DNA of 57,087 nucleotides from Candidatus Cybelea septentrionalis. GTDB taxonomy: Bacteria; Vulcanimicrobiota; Vulcanimicrobiia; Vulcanimicrobiales; Vulcanimicrobiaceae. Positions 16,374 through 24,507 of the stretch are shown one piece after another. The stretch's first letter is position 1, and every line of letters begins with the position of its first letter. The position numbers and the translations under genes were made by a program. The stretch covers positions 1-57,087 of the forward strand of contig PMHJ01000010.1 of assembly GCA_003158175.1 (NCBI GenBank), given 5' to 3'. The notes beneath the pieces were generated by a model. The model was not told where the DNA came from. It saw only the letters and a list, made by a program, of their open reading frames with translations, and ran no database searches.

Positions 16374-16655
16374 ATGGGAAAGACAGGCAGCATTCGCCGC
16401 ATCGAACTTGACGGCGAATATGACGTCAGCCAGAAAGAAGCCATCGCATCGTTGTTTGAGGCGTTGCGCTCGGACGGCCCGGCGGTCATCGATCTGACCA
16501 AATGTACCTACGTCGATTCCACGTTCTTGAGCGAACTTGTAAAACTTCGTCAACGGTTCAAAGAACATCCGATAACTCTGCTTGGTGCGAGCGGGAGCGT
16601 CATGCGCGTCTTGAGGCTCGTACACTTCAACCGGCTATTCGAGATCCCCGAATAG
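16374..16655 (+). CDS. STAS-domain protein (anti-sigma antagonist-like), copy 2
   Basis: 93 residues, one STAS domain. It mirrors the copy at 4964-5257: IELDGEYDVSQKEAIASLFE, AVIDLTKCTYVDSTFLSELV with the DST serine, ITLLGASGSVMRVLRLVHFNRLF. ATG 16374 has a GAGAGAG-rich RBS region. No cognate kinase or sigma factor is adjacent. The two copies share the same DSTFL motif instead of the usual DSSGL, suggesting a lineage-specific subfamily. Confidence 0.78.
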   Translation: MGKTGSIRRIELDGEYDVSQKEAIASLFEALRSDGPAVIDLTKCTYVDSTFLSELVKLRQRFKEHPITLLGASGSVMRVLRLVHFNRLFEIPE

Positions 16656-16695
16656 CGTGGATGCTCTCGCCGGGCCTACGTCGAAAAGGCCGTGT

Positions 16696-16869
16696 ATGAC
16701 GTATATCGCGCCAAAACACGCCGACTATCGCTGCGACGACGGACACGAGTTCCGGAGTTCGGGCTGGGAAGGTGAAGCGCCGGACATGCTGCCTTGTCCT
16801 TACCTTCCCGAAGGCAGCCAAGATCACTGTCGCAAAATGGGGAAGCGCTTTTACGGCCGCAGCGACTAG
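16696..16869 (+). CDS. small Cys-containing protein, unknown
   Basis: 57 residues from ATG 16696 (AAAAGG upstream); a GTG at 16657 two bases after the STAS stop is an alternative start. It has three Cys and several His (YRCDDGHEF, LPCPYLP, DHCRK), which could form a small zinc site. It begins 40 bases after the STAS gene in the same direction, so the two may be co-transcribed. No family recognised. Confidence 0.45.
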   Translation: MTYIAPKHADYRCDDGHEFRSSGWEGEAPDMLPCPYLPEGSQDHCRKMGKRFYGRSD

Positions 16870-16899
16870 GCGCGGGAATCTAGCTCGCGCTACGAGAGG

Positions 16900-18909
16900 T
16901 CATGGATGGTTTGACGGCAGCAAGTAGTGATTGAACCATTCAAGTGTTTGCTCCAAGATGTCGATTTGATTGGAGATCTGCTGCGGTCCGTGCCCTTCGC
17001 CGCCATAGACGATTAGCTTCGTGGGGACGCCCAGCGTTTTCATCGCGTGCCAAAACTCGAAGGCCTGAGGGGCGGGCACTTCCTCGTCGCGCTCGCCTTG
17101 TAAGATCAGCACCGGCGTCTTCGACTGCTCGATGAACGTGATCGGCGAACTCTTTGCATAGACGCCCGGATCGTGATAGACCGATGCGCCGAAGAACGGA
17201 ATCATCCACTGGTCGATCTTGTTCTGTCCGTAATAGGACTGCCAGTTGACGATGCCGGCGCCGGCGACGATTGCCTTGAAGCGAGCCGTCTGCGTCTCGC
17301 CCCACATCGCCATGTAGCCGCCGTAACTCCAGCCCATGAGTCCTAGGCGGTTCGCGTCGATCGGTGCAGCCTTGATGGCCGCGTCGAGGCCCGCGAGATC
17401 GTCGCGCCAGTCGCCGTAGCCGAAATCCTTGATGTTGGCGCGTGTGAATACTTCTCCCTGACCGAAACTGCCGCGCGGATTGGGCATGAAAACGAAGTAG
17501 CCTTGCGAGGAGAGTCCGCTGACGTTGCGATTGGCGAAGGAGGGAAGCGACTGCGCCGACGGCCCTCCATGGACGATGGTCACCATCGGATAGGTGCGGC
17601 CCGCGTCGTAATCCAGCGGATAGATCAGCCATCCTTGATCGGAAAAGCCGCCGCTTGTCCATCGCAGCGAGACGGCCTTGCCGTACAGCCGAACCGCGTC
17701 GGCATTCCGGTTGGAAATCCGGCGCAGCGAGGAAGGCGAACCAGCCCAAACTTCGGGCGGGTCGTCGAAGGACGACCGCACGAGCGCTATCATGGAACCG
17801 CCCCGTATGCTCGACCAGCTTCCGATCGATTCGCCACGGTCGGTGAGCGTAGCGAGCCTGCCGGACGCTATGTCGAGCCGCAACAAGTGCATCGCGCCGG
17901 GAACGTGCGCGACGAGATCGAGACTGGACGCATCGTTCCAGCGCAAGGATTGTACTGAGATGGTCGCGTCGGGCGTTGCGTCATGCGCCTGACCCGTGTT
18001 TGCATCGACCAAATACAGATCGCCGCCCGTCGACCCGAAGTCGCTCATGATGCCGCCGATCGCAGCGATGCGATTTCCATCGGGAGACCACTGTGGATCG
18101 TTCAACTGAAAAGGCGGCGCAAAGAGATCTCGCATCGTCGCGGTGGCGACGTCGACCCGCGCCAGACGCGCGACCCACCAGTTGTTGTCGCCATTTCCCT
18201 TTGCGTACGTCACGGCAATCGCCCGGCCGTCGGGAGACCAGCCGTATTCATAGACGTACGTGTCGGCTGGCGTGAGCAAACGCATCGCACCGGTTGCAAC
18301 GTCGATCGCGGCAAGCCGCTGTTCGTCGACGATCGTCCCGATGACGCCGACATCGCGCGCGCCCGGCGCCAACGCGCCGGTCTTACGGTGAGCGCCGGCA
18401 ACATAAAGGACTGCCAGCGTCTTGCCGTCGGGCGACCACGTCAAGCGTGCGACGTTACCGCTAAGTTTGCCGATCTGGCGCACGTGCGTCCCGTCGCCAT
18501 CGGCAACGCAGAGTTGAGGCTGCCCCTTCGATCGCGCGTCCGATAGAAAGGCAATCGCGCTGCCATCGGGCGACCAGACGGGGTCTTCTTCATCCGAAAA
18601 GGCGGCCTGCGTGCCCGCGGTAATGCGTACGGGCGCACCGCCGGTAACCCGCTGCAGATAGAGCGCGTTCATTCGTGCAGAATCGAGCAAGTGACGCGCA
18701 CTGTGGAAGCTTTCTTGCCAAACGATAGCCCCTCCAGTTGGAGAAAGGTCGACCGCGGAGAGGTCGTGCACCGCGTACAAGGACGTAAGAACTTCGCGCA
18801 TCGTCGGTTCCGCCGAGAGTGCGGTGCCGGTCAGCAACAACACGGCTGCCACGAAGCCACACGCACCCCGGTGAATCGCAAAGCGCTTATGGATCGCGCG
18901 TTCGCGCAC
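16900..18909 (-). CDS. S9 family prolyl oligopeptidase-like serine peptidase
   Basis: 669 residues from GTG 18909. An upstream GTG at 19047 gives a longer frame but sits inside the terminator hairpin of the neighbouring gene, so I rejected it. A signal peptide (ending near LSAEP) is followed by a TolB/WD40-like propeller with repeated WSPDG motifs (VWSPDGSAIAFLSD, TWSPDGKTLAVLY, WSPDGRAIAVTYA, WSPDGNRIAAI). The C-terminal alpha/beta-hydrolase domain carries the S9 triad: Ser in GWSYGGYMA (about 526), Asp in GERDEEVP and His in GGEGHGPQ. Likely an exported dipeptidyl- or acylaminoacyl-peptidase. Single-gene unit. Confidence 0.87.
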   Translation of the reverse strand: MRERAIHKRFAIHRGACGFVAAVLLLTGTALSAEPTMREVLTSLYAVHDLSAVDLSPTGGAIVWQESFHSARHLLDSARMNALYLQRVTGGAPVRITAGTQAAFSDEEDPVWSPDGSAIAFLSDARSKGQPQLCVADGDGTHVRQIGKLSGNVARLTWSPDGKTLAVLYVAGAHRKTGALAPGARDVGVIGTIVDEQRLAAIDVATGAMRLLTPADTYVYEYGWSPDGRAIAVTYAKGNGDNNWWVARLARVDVATATMRDLFAPPFQLNDPQWSPDGNRIAAIGGIMSDFGSTGGDLYLVDANTGQAHDATPDATISVQSLRWNDASSLDLVAHVPGAMHLLRLDIASGRLATLTDRGESIGSWSSIRGGSMIALVRSSFDDPPEVWAGSPSSLRRISNRNADAVRLYGKAVSLRWTSGGFSDQGWLIYPLDYDAGRTYPMVTIVHGGPSAQSLPSFANRNVSGLSSQGYFVFMPNPRGSFGQGEVFTRANIKDFGYGDWRDDLAGLDAAIKAAPIDANRLGLMGWSYGGYMAMWGETQTARFKAIVAGAGIVNWQSYYGQNKIDQWMIPFFGASVYHDPGVYAKSSPITFIEQSKTPVLILQGERDEEVPAPQAFEFWHAMKTLGVPTKLIVYGGEGHGPQQISNQIDILEQTLEWFNHYLLPSNHP

Positions 18910-19030
18910 GCGTAGAACGAGCGTCCCGTCCTCATTCGAAAGTCCTGGTTTGTGCGATCCAGGCTTGACGACCACGTCGATTATTTCATCCACGGTCCAT
19001 CGTTTACCCCGCGGCCTTTTGGCAGGCAGA

Positions 19031-19062
19031 AAAGAAAAGGAAGGCACCGCGAGGTGCCTCCC
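19031..19062 (-). terminator. terminator after propeller lipoprotein gene
   Basis: On the minus strand: GGAGGCACC, four-base loop TCGC, GGTGCCTTCC, then TTTTCTTTTC. It lies 19 bases after the stop at 19081 and overlaps the GTG at 19047 that would otherwise be a possible start for the S9 peptidase. Confidence 0.78.
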
Positions 19063-19080
19063 TTTGGTTGCCGTTACAGC

Positions 19081-20103
19081 TTACGGATTGAAGTTTGAGC
19101 TGTCGACGGCGGCTGCCGGGATAGAGAGGCCATTCGACGAGTTTAGCGTCGCCTTGGTCGAGCCCGCAGGATAGCTCAGGACGAGTACGTCCTCGCCACC
19201 GTAGTTGGCCACGTACGCCTGTTTGTTCTTCTTGTTGATGGTGACGTGGAACGGATCGGTATATCCAGATCCCAGTGTTTTGGTTACGCTGCTGTACGGC
19301 GGTGCGATGATATCGACCGCGTCAGCGTCCTGGTCGCATATGACGAGGTTCCCCTTCTTGTCGAGAACCATACCGCCGGGGAACTCGACCGTCACGCCGA
19401 GCGTGGTGGCTGAGCAACCGCTAAGGCCGCCCGTATATTCGGCGATCTTGCCACCTTCGGCTGAGGAATAATAAGCGACGAACACGTCGCCGCTCTTATC
19501 GACGGCCACGCCTTCGACCTCGCCGCCCGGCGAGCACTGCGCGATGATCGAGCTGCTGCCCTGAGCGAACTCGCTTACGTAACTTCCTTCGAAGTCGCCC
19601 TCGTAGACATTTCCTTTAGAGTCCGTGCTAACGGCGACCGGGTCTTCCACGCCGCCATAGGTGAAGCTCGGCGAGGTTGTGCCCTTGGCATATTCGGTAA
19701 TATCGGCTCCCGCGTAATTGGCGACATAGAGATTGCCTTTTTTGTCGACCCAGTTGCCGTCGGGTCCGTCGATTCCTGAGCTAATGCTGCCGGTATTCGT
19801 CCAAGTCTTATTGGCGAGAATTTCGACCGCACCGGTGCCGAAGTCGGAAACGAAGAGGTCGGCTGCTTTCTTGTGTTTGGCGGGGTTTACGCCACGACTT
19901 AGCGACTTCATCAGCCGCGCCTCTGCCAGGTATTTGGGAGAGATGCCTGCGCGAGACAGGTCGGAGCGTTGAAGGCTCTGGCTGATGCCGGAGCCGGGAA
20001 TGGTCGAACTTGCGCCTTGAGATCCGGCGCCTGAACACGCAGAGAGCAGCGCGATTGCCGCACCCGCGGTTACCACCCCGAGCATTGCTGAGTATTTTTG
20101 CAC
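19081..20103 (-). CDS. NHL-like beta-propeller lipoprotein
   Basis: 340 residues from GTG 20103, chosen because GGAGG lies ten bases upstream; the ATG at 20148 lacks an RBS. Signal peptide with lipobox LSAC. Mature repeats: WVDKKGNLYVANYAGADITE, STDSKGNVYEGDFEGSYVSE, VDKSGDVFVAYYSSAEGGKI, VLDKKGNLVICDQDADAVDI, TINKKNKQAYVANYGGEDV. At least five NHL-type blades are clear. Probably a surface-exposed binding or scaffold protein; no catalytic site seen. It is paired with a related lipoprotein gene just upstream (20221-21216) on the same strand, and it ends in a good terminator. Confidence 0.78.
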   Translation of the reverse strand: MQKYSAMLGVVTAGAAIALLSACSGAGSQGASSTIPGSGISQSLQRSDLSRAGISPKYLAEARLMKSLSRGVNPAKHKKAADLFVSDFGTGAVEILANKTWTNTGSISSGIDGPDGNWVDKKGNLYVANYAGADITEYAKGTTSPSFTYGGVEDPVAVSTDSKGNVYEGDFEGSYVSEFAQGSSSIIAQCSPGGEVEGVAVDKSGDVFVAYYSSAEGGKIAEYTGGLSGCSATTLGVTVEFPGGMVLDKKGNLVICDQDADAVDIIAPPYSSVTKTLGSGYTDPFHVTINKKNKQAYVANYGGEDVLVLSYPAGSTKATLNSSNGLSIPAAAVDSSNFNP

Positions 20104-20220
20104 GAGAAGTAATCCTCCAATTTTTGGTGTGGTGTGAACGGAACTCATAGGGTACTCGGCCCCCTAAACTTGAGTCCCCCCGGGTTCTCTGCGGCCTTGG
20201 GCCTTCCTCGTCCCTATGGA

Positions 20221-21216
20221 CTACCGGCTGATTACCGCGCCGATAGGTGCGCTGAGACCGGGAGCTGTTTTTGTGGGCGTTCCCCCCGCAGGGTAGTCGA
20301 ATCGGTCGGCCGTGGATCCGCTGGGATTGAAATCTCCGCCGACCAGGGCCTTCTTGAGAACGTAGAATTGGACGATGTCGTGCGCGCCGGTAAGCGGCGT
20401 CGCGTGCACGAGCTTTCCGGTCGAGCCCCGAATTGCGAACCGGTAAGCCGCGTTGGCACCATTGGTCTGGTCGCCGACCACGATGTCTTTTCCAATGGCC
20501 TGAACGGCGCCCGGGCCGCCGATCGGGTGGTCGAGCATAATACTCTTGAACTCGGTTCCATTAAACGACGCGAACAAGAACGCGCTCCCGCTGTCGATGC
20601 CGTCGAGATAGAGGCGGCCCTGCGGGTCGTATCCCAAATAGTAGACGACCGCGAAGTTCGGCGGCGTATAGACGGCCGGCGCTCCCGACGCATTCTTGAA
20701 GATGGAAATGCTTCCCGGAGGGCCGCTGGTGCTGTAGAAGTTCGAAACGGCGAGGTTCCCGGTCGTCGGATCGAAAGAACAGCCCACCGGATACTGATTC
20801 GGGTCGTTTAAGGTCGCGATCGGCGTCGTGCCGCCGTGCGCGTACTCGATTAACTGCGACGTTTGGGTATTGTCGATCCAAACGTTGTTTGCTTTGTCGA
20901 CGCAATCGCCTTGCGGATTCGTAAAGCCGGTGAGGGTTCCTACGACCTTGAGCTTCGGATACGAATAGACGACGACGGTGTTGGTGCCGGCGTCGGTAAT
21001 GTAGAGCAGACTACCGTTCTTCGCGGAGGAATCCATCCACGAGTGGACGCGATTAGAATGAACGACGAGCGCGCCGCCGTTTCGCAGCGTAGAGGGACGA
21101 CCCATTGCCTGGGAGTCGGGGGAAGCCAGTTGCGAAACGCCGCCGTTACAGGCGGCGAGGATTGCGGCGGCTGCCGATACGCCGATGGCGTACTTGGCCG
21201 ATCTTAAAATACTCAC
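20221..21216 (-). CDS. beta-propeller lipoprotein
   Basis: 331 residues: signal peptide with lipobox LAAC, linker, then propeller repeats (LLYITDAGTNTVVVYSYP, DCVDKANNVWIDNTQTSQLI, SFDPTTGNLAVSNFYS, GYDPQGRLYLDGIDSGSAF). It resembles the 19081 protein in length and layout but is clearly diverged, so an older duplication is likely. ATG 21216 has a weak RBS (GAGGTAACACTTTCAAGTG region). About 120 bases separate it from the next gene on the same strand. Function unknown. Confidence 0.73.
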   Translation of the reverse strand: MSILRSAKYAIGVSAAAAILAACNGGVSQLASPDSQAMGRPSTLRNGGALVVHSNRVHSWMDSSAKNGSLLYITDAGTNTVVVYSYPKLKVVGTLTGFTNPQGDCVDKANNVWIDNTQTSQLIEYAHGGTTPIATLNDPNQYPVGCSFDPTTGNLAVSNFYSTSGPPGSISIFKNASGAPAVYTPPNFAVVYYLGYDPQGRLYLDGIDSGSAFLFASFNGTEFKSIMLDHPIGGPGAVQAIGKDIVVGDQTNGANAAYRFAIRGSTGKLVHATPLTGAHDIVQFYVLKKALVGGDFNPSGSTADRFDYPAGGTPTKTAPGLSAPIGAVISR

Positions 21217-21249
21217 TTGAAAGTGTTACCTCGTTTGTCGTTACGGAAG

Positions 21250-21597
21250 TTATGAAAGTGGCGATGGGTGGCGCGGCTCGTAGAGCCCGATTCGCTCTCC
21301 TCCCGGGAGGATCAACGTCGTCACGAGACCCCAGCCCTGGTCGGTAATGGGACCGTCGGTTAGAATGCCTCGCGCGCCAAGCTTTTCCACCGTCGTGCTG
21401 ACGTCGTCGCACATCAGGTAGATCTCGTGCTCCGGCTCGCCATCGGTCGCGTGCACGCCAATCTCCGCCGGCGGTGCCGCAAAGATCGGCCAGCCTTCGC
21501 CGGCGTCAACGGAGGGCAACTCCAGCACGTCCCCGAGAAACTTCTGTACTTCCTCCGCGTGCCGGCTAAAGAGAATCACGTGCATACCGGTAATCAT
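21250..21597 (-). CDS. VOC (glyoxalase/bleomycin-resistance) family protein
   Basis: 115-residue single-domain VOC protein. I start it at ATG 21597 (AAGGAAA upstream), because the longer frame to 21849 is antisense to the divergent phosphoesterase gene. Pattern: MHVILFSRHAEEVQKFLGDV at the N-terminus, AEIGVHATDGEPEHEIYLMC in the centre and ILPGGERIGLYEPRHP at the end, matching the paired beta-alpha-beta-beta-beta modules. VOC proteins bind metals for isomerase, dioxygenase or resistance roles; substrate unknown. Confidence 0.8.
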   Translation of the reverse strand: MITGMHVILFSRHAEEVQKFLGDVLELPSVDAGEGWPIFAAPPAEIGVHATDGEPEHEIYLMCDDVSTTVEKLGARGILTDGPITDQGWGLVTTLILPGGERIGLYEPRHPSPLS

Positions 21598-21658
21598 TGC
21601 GTAGTTTTCCTTCGCCTCAGGCGAAGTATCGCACCTGCGGCTCTCGAAACTACCACGG

Positions 21659-23014
21659 ATGACGACTGGACGGATCGGTACGCTTGCTATGGTTTTGACT
21701 TGCGCAATCGCCGGCTGCCGCGGCACCGACTCCTCGGCCGCGGGCATGCCGGCCGCCGCGCGTCTCGCAACCGTTGACGCTCCTACGACACCGATACGGC
21801 ACGTCGTCTTCGTCATACAAGAGAACCGCTCGTTCAACAATTTGTTCATGGGCTATCCCGGCGCAACGACGCGAAGCTACGGCCACGATGAGTATGGAAA
21901 TAAGATCGCCCTGCAGCCAATCGGCCTTGTTACGGATTGGGACCTGGCGCACGATGCGATCGGTTTCTTTGCCGCTTGCGACGGCACCGGAAAGCTACCC
22001 GGAACCGATTGCAAGATGGATGGCTGGAACGAGGAGCTTGCAACCCGAGGGCATCCCACCAACCCCGCATATGCATACGTGCCGAAGAGTGAGATTAGAC
22101 CGTATTGGGCGATCGCGCGAGAATACGTGCTCGCAGATCACACGTTCGCATCGAACCTCGACGGCAGCTTTGTTGCGCACCAGTACGCCGTCGCAGCATT
22201 TGCCAGTCGCGCTGTGGATTATCCGCTCATGACTTGGGGATGCGAGGGCGGACGGCAGGATACGGTCGCGACCTTGACCGCGCAGCGGGTCGACGGACCC
22301 AGCATTCCGGCATGCTTTCGAAACCCTACGATCGGCGGCGAAGCGGACTCCGCCGGACTAACTTGGCGCTTCTACGCGGGGACGCCAGACGGCGACGGCG
22401 GTCTCTGGTCGTCCTACCAGGCCGACCAAAAAATCTTCAACGGGCCCGATTGGAAGACCAACGTCATCAGCCCACAGTCTGCGTTCTTGACCGACGTCGC
22501 CAAAGGGAAGCTCGCAAACGTCACGTGGATCGCGCCAACCTTTGAGGCATCCGACCACGCGGTCTTGAACATGGGCGACGGTCCTGCTTGGGTTGCGAGC
22601 GTCGTCAACGCCATCGGGACGAGTTCGCTTTGGAAATCGACGGCAATCTTCGTCATATGGGATGATTGGGGCGGATGGTTCGATCCCGTGCCGCCCGTGT
22701 ATGAAGATTACGACGGCTTGGGATTTCGCGTGCCGTTGCTCATCGTCTCGCCGTACGCCAAGCAAGGCTACGTATCGCACGTCCAATACGAAACCTCGAG
22801 CGTTCTGCGCTTTATAGAAGACAACTTCGCGTTGCCGAAACTCGCGAAGAGCGACAAGCGAGCCAACGATCCCGCGACCGACGCGTTCGACTACGCACAG
22901 AAGCCACGGGCGTTCAAAAGTATCCCAGGCGGCAAGCCGGCGTCGTACTGGATGCAGCTGGAACGCTCGTCCTCAACGCATGGCAGGCCCGCGAACATCC
23001 TCGGCGACGACTAA
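21659..23014 (+). CDS. PF04185 phosphoesterase lipoprotein, copy 2
   Basis: 451 residues: lipobox IAGC, then the same family as 9944-11302. Matching motifs are HVVFVIQENRSFNNLFMGYP, SNLDGSFVAHQYAVAA, VIWDDWGGWFDPVPPVYEDY and RVPLLIVSPYAKQ. The conserved Glu-Asn near the N-terminus and the two adjacent Asp of WDDWGG are expected metal ligands. Copy 1 has His after WYD in WGGWYDHV, whereas this copy has Pro (WFDPV), so metal binding or activity may differ. It starts 62 bases from the divergent VOC gene and ends in a strong hairpin. Probably a surface phosphoesterase; substrate unknown. Confidence 0.87.
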   Translation: MTTGRIGTLAMVLTCAIAGCRGTDSSAAGMPAAARLATVDAPTTPIRHVVFVIQENRSFNNLFMGYPGATTRSYGHDEYGNKIALQPIGLVTDWDLAHDAIGFFAACDGTGKLPGTDCKMDGWNEELATRGHPTNPAYAYVPKSEIRPYWAIAREYVLADHTFASNLDGSFVAHQYAVAAFASRAVDYPLMTWGCEGGRQDTVATLTAQRVDGPSIPACFRNPTIGGEADSAGLTWRFYAGTPDGDGGLWSSYQADQKIFNGPDWKTNVISPQSAFLTDVAKGKLANVTWIAPTFEASDHAVLNMGDGPAWVASVVNAIGTSSLWKSTAIFVIWDDWGGWFDPVPPVYEDYDGLGFRVPLLIVSPYAKQGYVSHVQYETSSVLRFIEDNFALPKLAKSDKRANDPATDAFDYAQKPRAFKSIPGGKPASYWMQLERSSSTHGRPANILGDD

Positions 23015-23016
23015 AA

Positions 23017-23040
23017 GAGGCCCGGCAGATGCCGGGCCTC
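23017..23040. terminator. bidirectional hairpin between convergent genes
   Basis: Perfect 11-bp stem GAGGCCCGGCA/TGCCGGGCCTC with a two-base nominal loop, right after the phosphoesterase stop and 36 bases before the end of the convergent lipoprotein gene. It has A-rich sequence on the left, giving a T tail on the minus strand. Confidence 0.7.
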
Positions 23041-23075
23041 CCGAGTAGCCGAACTTACGGATGGGCTCCGGGTTT

Positions 23076-23588
23076 CTACTGAGTAGCGATCCCGATGTAG
23101 CCGGTGAGGCAATCGCTGGTGTAGAGGCAACCCTCGATGTATTGAAAGTACTTCACCACGCCGTGGCTATTCTTGACCTTCTTCTTCGCGGCGATCGTGT
23201 CGTCGCTCGGGTTGCCGGGGTTCGGGTAGAACGACCCGACGATCTTGCGGTAGAGCTTGTCCTTACTGACGGAATAGATGCCTTCGTACCACGTCAGCGA
23301 GGGGAAGGACCCTGAGGTGCAACCGCTACCATCGGCGTTGTAGCAAAGTTCGAGCGTGACCGGGGAGCCTTTTTTCACGGTGATGCAAGTAATGTAGACC
23401 GAGGTATCGCACGACCCCGTGAACGGCCGGGCGCCGACCACGGTCAGGTGAGCAGAATGGGACATCCGGGCTGCTGCTGCTTGCGAGCCCGTGGGGAGCG
23501 CTTGCGAGCCGCCGCTGCTGCTGGAACACGCGGAGAGCACCAAGCTCGCCGCAATCGCGCTGGCCGCGCAAAGATTGGTAAAACGCAC
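23076..23588 (-). CDS. hypothetical lipoprotein
   Basis: 170 residues: signal peptide, lipobox LSAC, a Ser/Gly/Ala linker, then a compact domain of about 120 residues with six Cys (GSCDTSVYITCITV, LELCYNADGSGCTSGSF, IEGCLYTSDCLTGY), likely forming three disulphides. I do not recognise the family. The segment FPSLTWYEGIYSVSKDKLY has an immunoglobulin-like beta pattern. Single gene, ends facing the phosphoesterase gene with a shared hairpin terminator. Confidence 0.6.
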   Translation of the reverse strand: MRFTNLCAASAIAASLVLSACSSSSGGSQALPTGSQAAAARMSHSAHLTVVGARPFTGSCDTSVYITCITVKKGSPVTLELCYNADGSGCTSGSFPSLTWYEGIYSVSKDKLYRKIVGSFYPNPGNPSDDTIAAKKKVKNSHGVVKYFQYIEGCLYTSDCLTGYIGIATQ

Positions 23589-23827
23589 GTTTAAACTCCT
23601 TTAAATAGATACGGAAAGTGGTTGCTTGCCATTTAACGAAGACGCTTTCCTGCTGATTAGAGCATCATTCGCAAGCTTGCTTAGCTTGGATCCTCATAGG
23701 ACCGGCAGAACGGCCTTTTTCGTCAACCCTCGGTCGAAGATTCAATCCACTGAGGCGCGCGGGGGTTCGCTACTGCGTCGCAAGCGCGACCATTGCGGCA
23801 ACCCGTACATTCGTAAAGATTTTATTG

Positions 23828-23900
23828 TGGAGATGTGGGGACTCGAACCCCAGACCCTCTACATGCAAAGCAGATGCTCTACCAGCTGAGCTACATCCCC
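23828..23900 (-). tRNA. tRNA-Ala (TGC)
   Basis: Minus-strand cloverleaf: acceptor GGGGATG with CATCTCC (one G-U pair), D-arm GCTCAGCTGGTAGAGC, anticodon arm TCTGCTTTGCATGTAGA giving TGC, T-arm TGGGGTTCGAGTCCCCA. CCA is not encoded, unlike the other two tRNAs here. Confidence 0.95.
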
Positions 23901-23935
23901 GTAGCGTGAGGCTTATTCGTTTACGCGATTGCTCA

Positions 23936-24013
23936 TGTCATCCTTCGTCCTCAGCGCCTGCGCGAAGCGCAGTCCCGAGCGAGGCGCGAAGCGCCGAGTC
24001 AAAGGCTCGGGAC
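23936..24013. repeat. REP-like inverted repeats between tRNA-Ala genes
   Basis: Begins with TCATCCTTCGTCCTCAGCG, similar to dispersed TCCTTCGACAGGCTCAGGATG-type repeats. It contains a perfect 9-bp inverted repeat GTCCCGAGC/GCTCGGGAC (23972-23980, 24005-24013) with a nested GGCGC/GCGCC hairpin. Related motifs occur inside pepA (31521) and the purS-like gene (44368). Confidence 0.55.
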
Positions 24014-24066
24014 GGCGAGCGGAGGAGTCGTACTTCACGTCATGAAGTGGGGCGGCTTGAGGCCGA

Positions 24067-24143
24067 CGGGGGCATAGCTCAGCTGGTAGAGCATTACGCT
24101 GGCAGCGTAAGGGTCAGGAGTTCGAGTCTCCTTGCCTCCACCA
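24067..24143 (+). tRNA. tRNA-Ala (GGC)
   Basis: 77-nt cloverleaf with encoded CCA: acceptor GGGGGCA with TGCCTCC, D-arm GCTCAGCTGGTAGAGC, anticodon arm TTACGCTGGCAGCGTAA giving GGC, T-arm AGGAGTTCGAGTCTCCT. A terminator follows at once. Confidence 0.95.
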
Positions 24144-24146
24144 AAG

Positions 24147-24171
24147 AACGCCTGGTTTTACGGGCGTTTTT
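24147..24171 (+). terminator. terminator of tRNA-Ala(GGC)
   Basis: AACGCC, ten-base loop, GGCGTT followed by T run. Lies three bases after the tRNA. The rest of the stretch to the next gene at 24508 shows no gene I can support. Confidence 0.75.
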
Positions 24172-24507
24172 CTCAATAAGGGATGCGACGGTTGCCGTGC
24201 GCTGGAAAATCCGCGTATTCTACAAATGATCGCTGGCACGGATCGTCCAGGTCGTCCACGCGTGCGGTAGGAGCAGCGGGATAATCTAGCTCGGAACAGA
24301 TGCCTCCTTGACCGCGCGTTCTTCGGTGAGAACCAGTCCGCGCGGCGACTCTAGAAGTATGCTCGTCGTCTCCACGAACGTGCGTCGTACGCGGTTGTAG
24401 CGAGTCCTTCGAGGGCGGAAAGGCTGGTTTTCAGGATGTGTTCGTCCCACTTTCATCGCGGCTCGACCTTGTTCGGGTTGCCGCTCTCGCCTGGTCGTCA
24501 TTCCTGC

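Noticed and set aside
16900-19047. GTG at 19047 as start of the S9 peptidase
   Set aside because: It lies inside a terminator hairpin of the upstream gene and precedes the signal peptide by about 55 residues.
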